Of a stretch of 64,000 nucleotides of DNA, positions 50,137 through 58,841 are shown piece by piece (positions within the stretch are counted from its first letter, which is position 1; the number at the start of each line of letters is the position of its first letter). Source of the DNA: Microbacteriaceae bacterium. Its GTDB lineage: Bacteria; Actinomycetota; Actinomycetes; Actinomycetales; Microbacteriaceae. Under the pieces are notes generated by a model. That model saw nothing but the letters and a program-made list of their open reading frames with translations. It was not told the origin of the DNA and made no database searches. The position numbers and the translations under genes were made by a program. The stretch lies in assembly GCA_025465095.1 (NCBI GenBank), contig JAODME010000010.1, positions 1 to 64,000 of the forward strand, read 5' to 3'.

Positions 50137-51729
50137 ATGACCGCGCCCGCCATTCCTGATCGGAAGCCCGTTCTCGTGGCACCGGCCGTGGTCGCGCCGT
50201 CCGAATGGCGCTCCGGCGCGCCACTTTGGCTCGCCGCGTTCCTCGCGGCGGCCGGCGGGGTGCTCAACGCCGTAGCGTTCCCCGGTCCTGGCTGGTGGCC
50301 GCTCGTCTTCGTCGGCACGCCGCTGATCCTCTTCACTTTGATCGGGCGCCGCATTTGGGGGGCGCTCCTCGTCGGTCTCATCGCCGGTTTCGCATTCTGG
50401 GGCACCCACATCTTCTGGCTCACCGTCTACCTCGGCGCAGTGCCCTGGCTGGCCCTGGCGGGCCTCCAGTCCATCTTCTTCGCGCTCGGCTGCGCGCTCA
50501 TCGCTCTTGCCTGGCGCTTCGGTGACAGCTTTCTCGACGGCGCAGCGGGGCGTATCGGGCTGCTTCCGGTGATCGTCGCCGGCCTCTGGACGCTACGCGA
50601 GACCGTAACGAGCAACTGGCCGTACGGCGGGTTCTCCTGGGGCAGGCTCGCCTTCTCCCAGTCGGAGAGCCCGTTCGGTGAGCTCGTCGCCTGGGTGGGG
50701 GTGTCCGGCCTGTCGTTCCTGATCGCCTGGGTCAGCGTCCTGGCGGTGCAGGCCGTGCGCGAACCGGTCCGCGGCAGCAGAAGCCTGCGCCTCCTTCCGA
50801 TCGCTGTGATCGTGATGATCGCGATCCCGCCCTTCCCCGTGTCCACAACCGGAAGCATCCGCATCGCCGCGGTGCAGGGCGACTCCGACGCCGGGCTGTT
50901 CGCCGAGTACTCGCCGGGTGAGATTTTGCAGGACCACCTGGCGGCCACCGAGCCGCTCTACGGCGAGAACGTCGACCTCGTCGTCTGGCCGGAGAACTCC
51001 TCGGACCTCAACCCGCTGGAGGTGCGCCGGTCGGCCTCCGCCCTCGACCGGGTCACGGAACGGATGAACGCCCCTCTCGTCACGGGAACGATCACGACCG
51101 ACGGCGATGACGTCTACAACAGCTTGCTCCTCTGGGGAAACGGCACCGGCGCGATCGACCAGTACGACAAGATCCATCCCGTTCCGTTCGCCGAGTACAT
51201 TCCCGACCGGGACTTCTGGTACCCGCTCGCCCCGGACCTGCTGTCGATGATCCCCAGGGACTACACGGTCGGCACCCGCGACAACCTGTTCGACGTCGAT
51301 GACGTGCGGGCAGGACTGGCAATCTGCTTCGACATCGTGGACGACAACCTCATCCGGCAGATGATCGGCGGGGGAGCGGAGATCATCCTCGCCCCCACCA
51401 ACAACGCGGACTTCGGGCGCAGCGACGAGAGCGTGCAGCAGCTCGCGATCGCTCGCCTGCGCGCGGTCGAGACCGGTCGCAGCGTCGTGAACGCCTCCAC
51501 TGTCGGCATCTCGGCCATCATCGCGCCCGACGGGTCGACCATCGCCAGCCTGCCCACCTTCACGCCCGGATCGATGATTCAAGATGTGCCGCTCAGCAGC
51601 ACGACGACCCTGGCGACTATCGTGGGCCGCGGCATCGAACTCGCCGCATCCGCAGCCGGGCTGGCCGGGCTGGCCGCGCTGGTTGTCGGCGCGACCATCG
51701 TCCGCCGACGTAGAGGCTTCCGTGGCTGA
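50137..51729 (+). CDS. lnt: Apolipoprotein N-acyltransferase
   Basis: 530 aa. Six to seven N-terminal helices (about residues 22-230) carry the lipid-binding part, then an extracytoplasmic carbon-nitrogen hydrolase domain with the Glu in VVWPENSSDL, Lys in QYDKIHPVPFAEY and Cys in AICFDIVDD. A final helix lies near the C-terminus. It N-acylates the lipobox Cys of lipoproteins. TAGGCT lies 9 nt before the ATG. It overlaps ppm1 by 8 bp; in mycobacteria the two are often a single fused or adjacent gene. Confidence 0.95.
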   Translation: MTAPAIPDRKPVLVAPAVVAPSEWRSGAPLWLAAFLAAAGGVLNAVAFPGPGWWPLVFVGTPLILFTLIGRRIWGALLVGLIAGFAFWGTHIFWLTVYLGAVPWLALAGLQSIFFALGCALIALAWRFGDSFLDGAAGRIGLLPVIVAGLWTLRETVTSNWPYGGFSWGRLAFSQSESPFGELVAWVGVSGLSFLIAWVSVLAVQAVREPVRGSRSLRLLPIAVIVMIAIPPFPVSTTGSIRIAAVQGDSDAGLFAEYSPGEILQDHLAATEPLYGENVDLVVWPENSSDLNPLEVRRSASALDRVTERMNAPLVTGTITTDGDDVYNSLLLWGNGTGAIDQYDKIHPVPFAEYIPDRDFWYPLAPDLLSMIPRDYTVGTRDNLFDVDDVRAGLAICFDIVDDNLIRQMIGGGAEIILAPTNNADFGRSDESVQQLAIARLRAVETGRSVVNASTVGISAIIAPDGSTIASLPTFTPGSMIQDVPLSSTTTLATIVGRGIELAASAAGLAGLAALVVGATIVRRRRGFRG

Positions 51730-52453
51730 CATCCTCGTCGTGCTCCCCACCTTCAACGAGATCGACAACCTCGAGAGCATCCTCGGACGCATCCGGCAGG
51801 CGGTACCGAACGCCGACGTGCTCGTGATCGATGATTCCAGCCCGGACGGCACCGGCGATCTCGCGGAGAGGCTCGCCGAGAGCGACCCCGGGGTGAGCGT
51901 GATGCATCGCACCGGCCCGGCGGGCCTCGGCTCCGCCTACCTCGCGGGATTCCGCCGCGCAATCGACGATGGATACGCCTACGTGGTGGAAATGGATGCC
52001 GACGGCTCGCACAATCCGTCGTCGCTGCCGGCGATGATCGGCCTCGCTCGCGCCGGGGCAGACCTCGTCATCGGATCGCGGTGGGTGCGAGGCGGACAGA
52101 CCCGCAACTGGCCGTGGGTCCGTCGGGCGATCTCCCGCGGCGGCAACCTCTATTCGCGCCTCCTGCTCGGGTCGCGAATACGCGACCTGACCTCCGGATT
52201 TCGCGTCTACCACGCCACAGCGCTGCTCGACGTCGACCCGTCCACGGTCTCATCCCAGGGCTATTGCTTCCAGGTGGAACTGGCCTGGAGGTTGGAACGC
52301 TCCGGCGCGGTAGTCATCGAGTATCCGATCACCTTCGTGGAGCGCACGCTGGGCAACTCGAAAATGCACGCCGGCATCGTCGCGGAGGCCCTATGGAGAG
52401 TCACCCTGTGGGGAATCGGCCGCGCCAGACGAGAAACGTCCCCCGCCGCATAA
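51722..52453 (+). CDS. ppm1: Polyprenol-monophosphomannose synthase (Ppm1/DPM1-like)
   Basis: 243-aa GT2 glycosyltransferase. The N-terminal VVLPTFNEIDNLESIL, the DDSSPDGTGD motif with the metal-binding Asp pair, EMDADGSHNP, and RDLTSGFRVY are all present. It transfers mannose from GDP-mannose to polyprenyl phosphate, donating mannose for cell-envelope glycoconjugates and protein O-mannosylation. No C-terminal transmembrane helices, unlike some DPM1 homologs. GTG start in lnt. Confidence 0.94.
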   Translation: MADILVVLPTFNEIDNLESILGRIRQAVPNADVLVIDDSSPDGTGDLAERLAESDPGVSVMHRTGPAGLGSAYLAGFRRAIDDGYAYVVEMDADGSHNPSSLPAMIGLARAGADLVIGSRWVRGGQTRNWPWVRRAISRGGNLYSRLLLGSRIRDLTSGFRVYHATALLDVDPSTVSSQGYCFQVELAWRLERSGAVVIEYPITFVERTLGNSKMHAGIVAEALWRVTLWGIGRARRETSPAA

Positions 52454-52467
52454 GCGGCGAGGGACGT
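52436..52467 (+). terminator. Terminator overlapping the ppm1 stop codon
   Basis: Bases 52436-52449 can pair with 52454-52467 around ATAA, with one mismatch; the loop contains the ppm1 TAA. It lies between the convergent ppm1 and rbpA genes, whose stops are 35 bp apart, and may serve both. Confidence 0.65.
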
Positions 52468-52488
52468 CTTCAACTCGGTATTTCTCCG

Positions 52489-52851
52489 TTAGCCGACCTT
52501 CTGCTGACCCTTTCGTGCCCTGAGGAAGTCGAGTCGCTCGTTGAGCAACTCCTCGAGCTCGCCGCGCGTGCGACGCTCGAGCAGCATGTCCCAGTGGGTA
52601 CGCGGAACCTTCGCGTCAGATTCCTCGAGCACCACCGGCTTGCCGTTGGCGGCAATCAGGATTCCCTCCTGGCCGCTCTTGGGGGAACCCCACACCTGGG
52701 GAATCTCTGCGTCCGCCGCGAAGGTCACCTCAAAGGTCGACTCGTCCGGCAGTTGGTACGTGCTTGTGATTCGCGGGGAGAAGGTCACGCCTTCTTCGCT
52801 CTGCAGACTCTGGGATCCGAGTCGCATCCCGCGCAAACTGCGATCTGCCAT
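52489..52851 (-). CDS. rbpA: RNA polymerase-binding protein RbpA
   Basis: 120 aa. Starts MADRSLRGMRLGSQSLQ, the sigma/promoter-contacting N-terminal tail, followed by the core domain and the sigma-interaction domain (KVPRTHWDMLLERRTRGELEELL). RbpA binds group I/II sigma factors and stabilises open complexes. The protein contains no cysteine, so it cannot bind zinc like the streptomycete protein. AAAGGGG precedes the ATG by 8-9 nt. Confidence 0.98.
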   Translation of the reverse strand: MADRSLRGMRLGSQSLQSEEGVTFSPRITSTYQLPDESTFEVTFAADAEIPQVWGSPKSGQEGILIAANGKPVVLEESDAKVPRTHWDMLLERRTRGELEELLNERLDFLRARKGQQKVG

Positions 52852-52963
52852 TTTGTGGCCCCTTTCTCGCTTTCGCTTCGGAATCTCTCAACCCCGAGGA
52901 TGGCGCAATCCATACCCGATTCCGACTATTTCAGCGAGTTCACAGAGATCTCCCTGCCAGCGG

Positions 52964-53770
52964 CTAGGACCCGCACCGCGAATCGGACCTGTACTGCGCC
53001 ACCACGCGCACGGCCAGGTCGGCACGATCGGTGACCAGTCCGTCCGCGCCCGAATCGAGAAGTCGCACCATGTCGTCGACGTCGTTCACCGTCCAGACAT
53101 GCACCTCGACTCCCGCCGCATGGAGGAGGCGCAGCATCCGCGGTGTCACGATGCGAATGCCGTGACGCCGCTCGGGCACCTGCACTGCGTCGACCCCACG
53201 GAGCACGAAGGCGACCACGGGAGTCAACCCGAGCTTGCCAGCGAGCAGGGCTACGGCGAACAGCGAGTTCGACGCCGATGAGGCGACCCCCGGAAGCCGA
53301 CGCACGGCAGCACGGCGCCGCCCCTCGCTGAACGAGGTCACGAGAACGCGATCGATCGAGCCGGTGGCGATGATGGCGTCCACCGTCGGACGCACGGCGT
53401 CAGGCGACTTGATGTCTATGTTGAACCGGGCGTCGGGAAAGGCGTCGAGCGCCTCGTCGAGCCGGCAGAACGTCTGCTCGTCGCCCAGATCGATCTCGCT
53501 GAGCTCGGCCATCGTGAGTGCGTCGAGGCGGATGCTGCGTCCCGTCAGTCTTTCAAGGGAATGGTCATGGCTGATCACGGCGACGCCGTCGCGGCTCGCC
53601 CGCACATCGATCTCAAGATGGGTGAGCCCCAGCGCCAACGCCCGCAGGAAAGCCAGCAGCGTGTTCTCGGGCGCCTCGATTGCGAGCCCGCGGTGGGCGA
53701 GCACGCGAGGCGCTGCAGGGAAGAGGTAGCTTGCAGGTGCTCGCCGACGGGAGCGGACGCGCCCGGTCAT
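52964..53770 (-). CDS. Glycerophosphodiester phosphodiesterase
   Basis: 268 aa, TIM barrel. The catalytic His pair is in LAHRGLAIEAPENTLLAF and VISHDHSLERLTG, and metal-binding Glu/Asp are in LEIDVRASRDG. Near the N-terminus it has a basic stretch (RSRRRAPASY) but no clear signal peptide. It cleaves glycerophosphodiesters to glycerol-3-phosphate and an alcohol. It starts 3 bp after the SPFH gene stop and so belongs to that unit. Confidence 0.93.
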   Translation of the reverse strand: MTGRVRSRRRAPASYLFPAAPRVLAHRGLAIEAPENTLLAFLRALALGLTHLEIDVRASRDGVAVISHDHSLERLTGRSIRLDALTMAELSEIDLGDEQTFCRLDEALDAFPDARFNIDIKSPDAVRPTVDAIIATGSIDRVLVTSFSEGRRRAAVRRLPGVASSASNSLFAVALLAGKLGLTPVVAFVLRGVDAVQVPERRHGIRIVTPRMLRLLHAAGVEVHVWTVNDVDDMVRLLDSGADGLVTDRADLAVRVVAQYRSDSRCGS

Positions 53771-53773
53771 GGC

Positions 53774-54727
53774 CTACCGCTGGTCGGACGGTCCGGGCCC
53801 GCCGACAGGCTCGGCGACGGAAGAGTCCGGCGGGGCTCCACCGAGAAAACCCTTGCCGATTCCTTTAAGCGCCTCGGTCAACTCCGACGGGATGATCCAC
53901 AGCTTGTTCGCCTCGCCCTCGGCGAGTTTCGGCAGCGTCTGCAGGTACTGATAGGCCAGCAGGGGGCCGTCCGGGTCCCCGGCGTGAATCGCGCCGAAGA
54001 CGGTGGTGATCGCCTCGGCCTCGCCCTTCGCCCGAAGCACGGCGGCCTGCGCGTCTCCCTCCGCGGAGAGGATCGCCGCCTGGCGAGACCCTTCGGCCTG
54101 GAGGATCGCCGACTGCTTGGTGCCCTCTGCGGTGAGGATCGCCGCACGCTTGTCGCGCTCGGCCCGCATCTGCTTCTCCATCGAGTCCTTGATTGAGGCG
54201 GGCGGGTCGATAGCCTTGAGCTCGACCCTACCGACCCTGATGCCCCACTTGCCTGTCGCCTCGTCGAGCACGATCCGCAATTGACCGTTGATGTTGTCGC
54301 GGCTGGTCAGGGCCTCCTCGAGATTCAATCCGCCGACGACGTTGCGCAGAGTGGTCGTGGTCAGCTGTTCGACGGCGCCGAGGTAGTTCGCGATCTCGTA
54401 AGTCGCGGCTCGGGCATCCGTCACCTGGAAGTACACAACCGTGTCAATGGAGACGACCAGGTTGTCCTCGGTGATCACCGGTTGCGGCGGAAAGGACACC
54501 ACCTGCTCGCGCATGTCGAGCAGAGGGCGCACCCTGTCGATGAACGGCACGAGGATGTTGAGGCCCGGCATCAGCGTCTTGTGGTATTTGCCGAGACGCT
54601 CGACGACGCCCGCGTTCGCCTGCGGAATGATGCGGATGGCGCGGATCAGCACGACGATCACGAACACTCCGACGACGACGAGAAGGGCGACGACGAAGAG
54701 CTGCCCGATGAAACCGGAGTCAAACAT
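53774..54727 (-). CDS. SPFH/band-7 (stomatin-like) membrane protein
   Basis: 317 aa. One N-terminal transmembrane helix is followed by the SPFH core (QANAGVVERLGKYHKTLMPG, IDTVVYFQVTDARAATYEI) and a long alanine/glutamate coiled coil (repeated AEGxxQAAIL motifs). ATG 54727 is used because AAAGGA lies about 9 nt upstream; ATG 54736 would touch that site. Forms ring scaffolds in functional membrane microdomains and works with the NfeD partner encoded just upstream. Confidence 0.93.
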   Translation of the reverse strand: MFDSGFIGQLFVVALLVVVGVFVIVVLIRAIRIIPQANAGVVERLGKYHKTLMPGLNILVPFIDRVRPLLDMREQVVSFPPQPVITEDNLVVSIDTVVYFQVTDARAATYEIANYLGAVEQLTTTTLRNVVGGLNLEEALTSRDNINGQLRIVLDEATGKWGIRVGRVELKAIDPPASIKDSMEKQMRAERDKRAAILTAEGTKQSAILQAEGSRQAAILSAEGDAQAAVLRAKGEAEAITTVFGAIHAGDPDGPLLAYQYLQTLPKLAEGEANKLWIIPSELTEALKGIGKGFLGGAPPDSSVAEPVGGPGPSDQR

Positions 54728-55199
54728 GGGGTTCATTCCTTTCTGAGGGAATCACGACCGCGGTCGAGCCTTCGATTGCCGTGACGGTCACTCTCTCGCC
54801 CCGATCGACGGTCGCAGTATGTGCGGAGTGGTCGAGCCGCGCTGTCCACGTTTCGCCGTTCGCAAGCTTGACGAGGCCGCCGGACTCACCGAGCGTCGAG
54901 AGAGCCCTGCCGCTGATCCCGGTGAGCGCGGCGATGTTACTGAGCGTCGGATCTGCCCCTCGGGCCATCACCCGCAGCAGGAGCGGGCGGATGGTGAGCA
55001 GAAGCAGCACCGACAGCACCGCGGCTATGAGTATCTGCAGCCACCACGGGGCATCAAGCAGGTTGGCGGCGAGGCCGCCGAGGCTTCCCGCGGCGATCAT
55101 CAGAAACGTGAACTCGAGGGTGAGCAGTTCGATGATCACGAAGATGAAGATGAACACGAGCCACACGATCCATAGGTAGTCCGTCAGATCCATCACCAT
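54720..55199 (-). CDS. NfeD-family membrane protein
   Basis: 159 aa. Three to four N-terminal helices are followed by a C-terminal OB-fold domain (ISGRALSTLGESGGLVKLANGETW in part). ATG 55199 was chosen because GGAAGG lies 5 nt upstream; GTG 55205 is the alternative. Its end overlaps the SPFH gene by 8 bp, the usual NfeD-stomatin pairing. The pair is thought to organise membrane microdomains or quality control. Confidence 0.92.
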   Translation of the reverse strand: MVMDLTDYLWIVWLVFIFIFVIIELLTLEFTFLMIAAGSLGGLAANLLDAPWWLQILIAAVLSVLLLLTIRPLLLRVMARGADPTLSNIAALTGISGRALSTLGESGGLVKLANGETWTARLDHSAHTATVDRGERVTVTAIEGSTAVVIPSERNEPHV

Positions 55200-55421
55200 C
55201 GGCACCTTCCGCGTGTCGGCTCAGTCTCGAAAGTAGCACCAAACTGTCTCGCGGCCCCGGAATGTCGGCGGTTGTCCGGGGGCTTGCCATCGATCCCTGC
55301 TCTCCCGCCGGCTCGGCGCGCCAGCGCCGGCGGCACGCCTCTCGCGCTGTCGCGTATCACCAGCGTGACGCATGGGTTGCAGCGGCACCGAGGGCGCGCC
55401 ATGTTGGTAGTGTCGGATGCC

Positions 55422-56195
55422 GTGAACACCCAACAGAATCCCCTCATGCCCGACTCCCTCGCGGGAAAGCGCGCCCTCGTCACCGGATCGTCTCGCGGCA
55501 TCGGAGCGGACACCGCCGGCTATCTCGCCGGGGCCGGCGCCGGCGTGGTGATCAACTTCCGGAATAAGGAGGCGAGGGCACAGAAACTTGTCGCCGCGAT
55601 CGAAGCGGACGGCGGCACGGCGATCGCGGTCGGTGCCGACCTGACCGACGCGTCATCCGTCTCCGCCATGTTCGACCGCGTGCGGGAGGAGTGGGGCGGC
55701 CTCGACATCCTTGTGATGAACGCGTCCGGCGGCATGGAGTCCGGCATGGCCGAGGACTACGCGATGAAACTCAACCGCGACGCCCAGGTCGCGCTGCTCG
55801 ACGCCGCGCTCCCACTGCTCGGCGAGGGCGCGCGCGTAGTGTTCGTGACGAGTCACCAGGCGCACTTCATCCACAGCGTGGAGACGATGTCGGAGTACGT
55901 TCCGGTCGCCGTCAGCAAGAGGGCGGGGGAGGACGCGCTGCGCGCGATGATCCCGGAGCTTGAGGCGGCGGGGATCGGTTTCGTGGTCGTCTCGGGCGAC
56001 ATGATCGAGGGCACCATCACCGCGACGCTGCTCGAGCGGGCGAACCCCGGGGCGATCAGCGCGAGGAAGGATGCCGCCGGCCGCCTCTACAACGTGGGGG
56101 AGTTCGCGGCGGAAATCGCTCTCGCCTGCGTGGAACCCGTTCCGGCGGACAACACCCGCTACGTCGGCGACGTCTCCGGCTTCGCCGGCGCCTGA
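55422..56195 (+). CDS. SDR-family oxidoreductase
   Basis: 257 aa. The cofactor motif is TGSSRGIGADTAG, followed by NASGGM in place of NNAG. At the active-site Ser the sequence is VFVTSHQAHFI; the Tyr-x-x-x-Lys motif is YVPVAVSKRAG, with Lys one residue later than in classical SDRs. Substrate unknown. GTG 55422 is preceded by TAGTGT 8 nt upstream (leaderless); ATG 55446 is the alternative. Downstream, a NUDIX gene follows at once. Confidence 0.87.
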   Translation: MNTQQNPLMPDSLAGKRALVTGSSRGIGADTAGYLAGAGAGVVINFRNKEARAQKLVAAIEADGGTAIAVGADLTDASSVSAMFDRVREEWGGLDILVMNASGGMESGMAEDYAMKLNRDAQVALLDAALPLLGEGARVVFVTSHQAHFIHSVETMSEYVPVAVSKRAGEDALRAMIPELEAAGIGFVVVSGDMIEGTITATLLERANPGAISARKDAAGRLYNVGEFAAEIALACVEPVPADNTRYVGDVSGFAGA

Positions 56196-56205
56196 AGCGC
56201 AGCCG

Positions 56206-56685
56206 ATGACCGCCAGGCGCCGGCTCACCTCGCGCGTCCTTGTTCTCGACGAGGACGATCGCGCCCTGCTGTTCCTCACGAAGGGGTCGGTTCCGGCCCA
56301 GGCGACGCGGTGGATCACGCCCGGCGGCGGAGTGGATCCGGGGGAGACCCATCACGAAGCGGCGTGCCGGGAGCTGTTCGAGGAAACCGGGATGGTCGCC
56401 GACGACCTCGGCGACCCGATCTGGTCCTACGACTTCTCCGTCGACTACACCGGTGGCGACCACGACACCGGGCATGCCGAGTATTTTCTGCTCCGCACGA
56501 TCGCCTTCACGCCATCCCAGCTGAACTGGACGCAGAGCGAGCACCTCGACGTGCTCGAGCACCGCTGGTGGACGCTCGAGGAACTTCGGCGCACCGAGGA
56601 TCCGTACGATCCCGTTTGCCTCCCGGACCTCATCGCCCGATTCGTCACCGCCCGCACCCAAGGACAGGAACCGCACGATGGATGA
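56206..56685 (+). CDS. NUDIX hydrolase
   Basis: 159 aa. The Nudix box GGGVDPGETHHEAACRELFEETGM matches GX5EX7REUXEEXGU (here split by the 20-residue rule as GGGVDPGETHHEAACREL and FEETGM). Hydrolyses a nucleoside diphosphate linked to another group, such as ADP-ribose or an oxidised dNTP. It overlaps the next gene by 8 bp and starts 10 bp after the SDR stop. Confidence 0.92.
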   Translation: MTARRRLTSRVLVLDEDDRALLFLTKGSVPAQATRWITPGGGVDPGETHHEAACRELFEETGMVADDLGDPIWSYDFSVDYTGGDHDTGHAEYFLLRTIAFTPSQLNWTQSEHLDVLEHRWWTLEELRRTEDPYDPVCLPDLIARFVTARTQGQEPHDG

Positions 56686-57154
56686 CACCGCAGCCCTGAT
56701 CGCCGAGATCGAGGCCCAGGAGCGCGAGCTCGTGTTTCCCCGATTCGACAACGAGGACGCTTGGCGCCTCGGCTCGCTGCTCGTGCGCATCGGCAGGGAA
56801 CGAGGGCTGCCGATCACGGTCGACATCACCCGCGGCGAGCAGCAGATGTTTCACTCGGCACTTGCGGGAACCGCCGCGCACAACGACGTGTGGGTGATTC
56901 GGAAGACGCGGACGGTGCGCGAGTTCGGCGTGAGCTCGTTCCTGGTGGGATTGCGCGCGAAAGCGGGCGGAAACCGCTTCGAGGATGCGCCGTGGATCGA
57001 CCCGATGAGATTCGCCGGCCACGGGGGGAGTTTCCCGATCACCGTCAGCGGCGTCGGGGTGGTCGGAACGGTGACCGTCTCCGGCCTGCCGCAGCATGAG
57101 GACCACGCTCTCGCGGTCGAGGCGGTCGAGGCGTTTCTGCGCGACGCGGACTAG
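56678..57154 (+). CDS. UPF0303/heme-degrading-domain (GlcG/HbpS-like) protein
   Basis: 158 aa. Segments such as PITVDITRGEQQMFHSALAG and GGSFPITVSGVGVVGTVTVSGLPQHEDH (shown in part) are typical of the family that includes yeast YBR137W and HbpS-like heme-binding proteins. These form compact homo-oligomers; the biochemical role is not firmly known. Coupled to the NUDIX gene. Confidence 0.88.
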   Translation: MDDTAALIAEIEAQERELVFPRFDNEDAWRLGSLLVRIGRERGLPITVDITRGEQQMFHSALAGTAAHNDVWVIRKTRTVREFGVSSFLVGLRAKAGGNRFEDAPWIDPMRFAGHGGSFPITVSGVGVVGTVTVSGLPQHEDHALAVEAVEAFLRDAD

Positions 57155-57215
57155 CCGGGGGAGCTCGCGAGGTCAACCACTGGCCGAGCCACCGCCGGAC
57201 GCGTAGAAACGAGGG

Positions 57216-58391
57216 ATGAAAGCACTCACCTGGCAGGGAACAGAAAAAGTCAGCGTCGAGAACGTGACGGATCCGGTCATTCTGGAACCGACCGACGCGA
57301 TCATCCGCATCACCTCGACGGCGATCTGTGGTTCGGACCTGCACCTCTACGACGTGTTCGGCCCGTTCCTGAGCAGGGGTGACATCCTCGGACACGAGTC
57401 AATGGGCATCGTGCAGGAGGTCGGCGGCGCGGTGACGAAGCTCTCCGTCGGGGATCGGGTGGTGATTCCCTTCGTCATCGCGTGCGGCCACTGCTTCATG
57501 TGCCAGCGGGGCCTGACCACCCAGTGCGAGACCACGCAGAACCGGGACAAGGGCACCGGGGCGTCCCTCTACGGTTACACCGAGTTGTATGGCTCGGTCC
57601 CCGGCGGGCAGGCGGAGTATCTGCGGGTGCGCCTCGCCGATTTCAATGCGATCAGGGTCGGACAGGAACTTCCGGATGACCGCTACCTCTTCCTCAGCGA
57701 CATCCTGCCCACCGCATGGCAGGGCGTCGACTACGCGAATGTGCCGGAGGGGGGAGTGCTCGGGGTCATCGGCCTCGGTCCGGTCGGCCAGTTCGCGAGT
57801 CGCATCGGCCGGCATCTGGGGCATCGGGTCATCGCCGTCGAACCGGTGGCGGAGCGACGCGCGATGGCCGAACGGCACGGCGTCGAGACGTTGGATCTCA
57901 CCGATGACGTGCTGGAACGCCTTCGGGCCGCGACGGAGGGGCGTGGTCCAGACTCGATCGTCGATGCGGTGGGCCTCGAGGCCCACGGGAACCCGGCAGT
58001 CGCCTTCGCGCAGCGCGCGGCCGGTTTGCTGCCCGATCCGCTCGCGAAGAAGTTCATGACGACCGCAGGTGTCGACCGCCTCGCCGCCATGCATCTGGCG
58101 ATCGACGCCGTGCGCCGCGGCGGAACCGTCTCGCTCAGCGGCGTGTACGTGGGCACCGCCGACCCGATGCCGCTGATGGACATGTTCGACAAGCAGATGG
58201 CTTTGCGGATGGGACAGTGCAACGTTCAGCGCTGGGTTGACGAACTGCTGCCACTCGTTGAGGATCCTTCGGATCCACTGGGAGTCGAGGACCTCGTGAC
58301 CCACCGGGTGTCGCTCGAGCGGGCCCCGGAGATGTACAAGACGTTCAGGGACAAATCCGACAATTGCATCAAGGTGGTTCTCCAGCCCTGA
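57216..58391 (+). CDS. Zinc-dependent alcohol dehydrogenase (formaldehyde-dehydrogenase-like)
   Basis: 391 aa of the MDR superfamily. Catalytic zinc ligands: AICGSDLHLYDVFG and GHESMGIVQEVGG. Structural zinc: ACGHCFMCQRGLTTQCETT (four cysteines). The Rossmann site is LGVIGLGPVGQFASRIG. The length of ~390 and the insertion TQNRDKGTGASLYGYTELYG match the glutathione-independent formaldehyde-dehydrogenase-like group. Substrate is not certain. ATG 57216 follows a GAGGG. Confidence 0.93.
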   Translation: MKALTWQGTEKVSVENVTDPVILEPTDAIIRITSTAICGSDLHLYDVFGPFLSRGDILGHESMGIVQEVGGAVTKLSVGDRVVIPFVIACGHCFMCQRGLTTQCETTQNRDKGTGASLYGYTELYGSVPGGQAEYLRVRLADFNAIRVGQELPDDRYLFLSDILPTAWQGVDYANVPEGGVLGVIGLGPVGQFASRIGRHLGHRVIAVEPVAERRAMAERHGVETLDLTDDVLERLRAATEGRGPDSIVDAVGLEAHGNPAVAFAQRAAGLLPDPLAKKFMTTAGVDRLAAMHLAIDAVRRGGTVSLSGVYVGTADPMPLMDMFDKQMALRMGQCNVQRWVDELLPLVEDPSDPLGVEDLVTHRVSLERAPEMYKTFRDKSDNCIKVVLQP

Positions 58392-58426
58392 CGACCGCCC
58401 CTTCCGTGGTCCACACCCCTGCGCTG

Positions 58427-58440
58427 ATAATGCACATTAT
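58427..58440. promoter_or_regulatory. Inverted repeat ATAATG-CA-CATTAT
   Basis: A perfect 6-2-6 palindrome, A/T-rich in a GC-rich genome, 36 bp after the alcohol dehydrogenase stop. It resembles a regulator site of the MarR/GntR type. It lies 400 bp before the MFS gene, so its target is unclear. Confidence 0.4.
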
Positions 58441-58796
58441 GTCAACAAGCAGCCTCGTCGCGGAGGTCTCACGCTCCGCAACCCCTCGCTCGGTGTTCCC
58501 GCAGAGGTCTATTCCTCTGCGCTCATTCTCGAGGCGTCGGCGGCGCGAACAGCTGGCGCGACGGCGGCATAACCATGCTCGCGCGGTGCGATATCCGCGG
58601 CAGTGAAGCCGAACGATTTCACCGCGAACTTCACCCACTGCGTTCTTCGCGCCTACCTCACCACAGTCCGCCAATCGACTACTCCCCCGCCCTCCGACTC
58701 AACCGCCCGGCTGCTGTCTCCGCCAGTCGGCAGGAGCGGTAAGGGAACGAGTATCTTCCGGTCTCCCCGGTGGCGTGCCCGTTGTGAGATGTCCTA

Positions 58797-58810
58797 GCAT
58801 GGAGCCATGC
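58797..58810. promoter_or_regulatory. Inverted repeat GCATGG-AG-CCATGC upstream of the MFS gene
   Basis: A perfect 6-2-6 palindrome next to the -35 region of the MFS promoter, 6 bp before the TTGTATACAA operator. Either a second operator or a hairpin in a read-through transcript. Confidence 0.4.
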
Positions 58811-58816
58811 ACTCAC

Positions 58817-58826
58817 TTGTATACAA
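58817..58826. promoter_or_regulatory. TTGTATACAA operator of the MFS gene
   Basis: A perfect 10-bp palindrome with the GTATAC core typical of GntR-family operators. It lies 3 bp before CATTCT (58830-58835), the putative -10, which is 6 nt before GTG 58842. A related site is before the cysteine-hydrolase gene at 60034-60043. Confidence 0.65.
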
Positions 58827-58841
58827 CTGCATTCTGTCGGT

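Larger units (their letters stand above)
58392..58841. other. 450-bp intergenic region with three palindromes
   Basis: No credible long gene is seen. Three inverted repeats stand out, at 58427-58440, 58797-58810 and 58817-58826, the last two right upstream of the MFS gene. A 41-codon minus-strand frame (58509-58634, GTG start) exists but has no supported ribosome-binding site; it may be a gene remnant. GC content appears lower near the palindromes. Confidence 0.55.

Noticed and set aside
58509-58634. 41-codon minus-strand frame with GTG start in the 58.4-58.8 kb gap
   Set aside because: No ribosome-binding site, no promoter and no recognisable family; kept only as a possible gene remnant.
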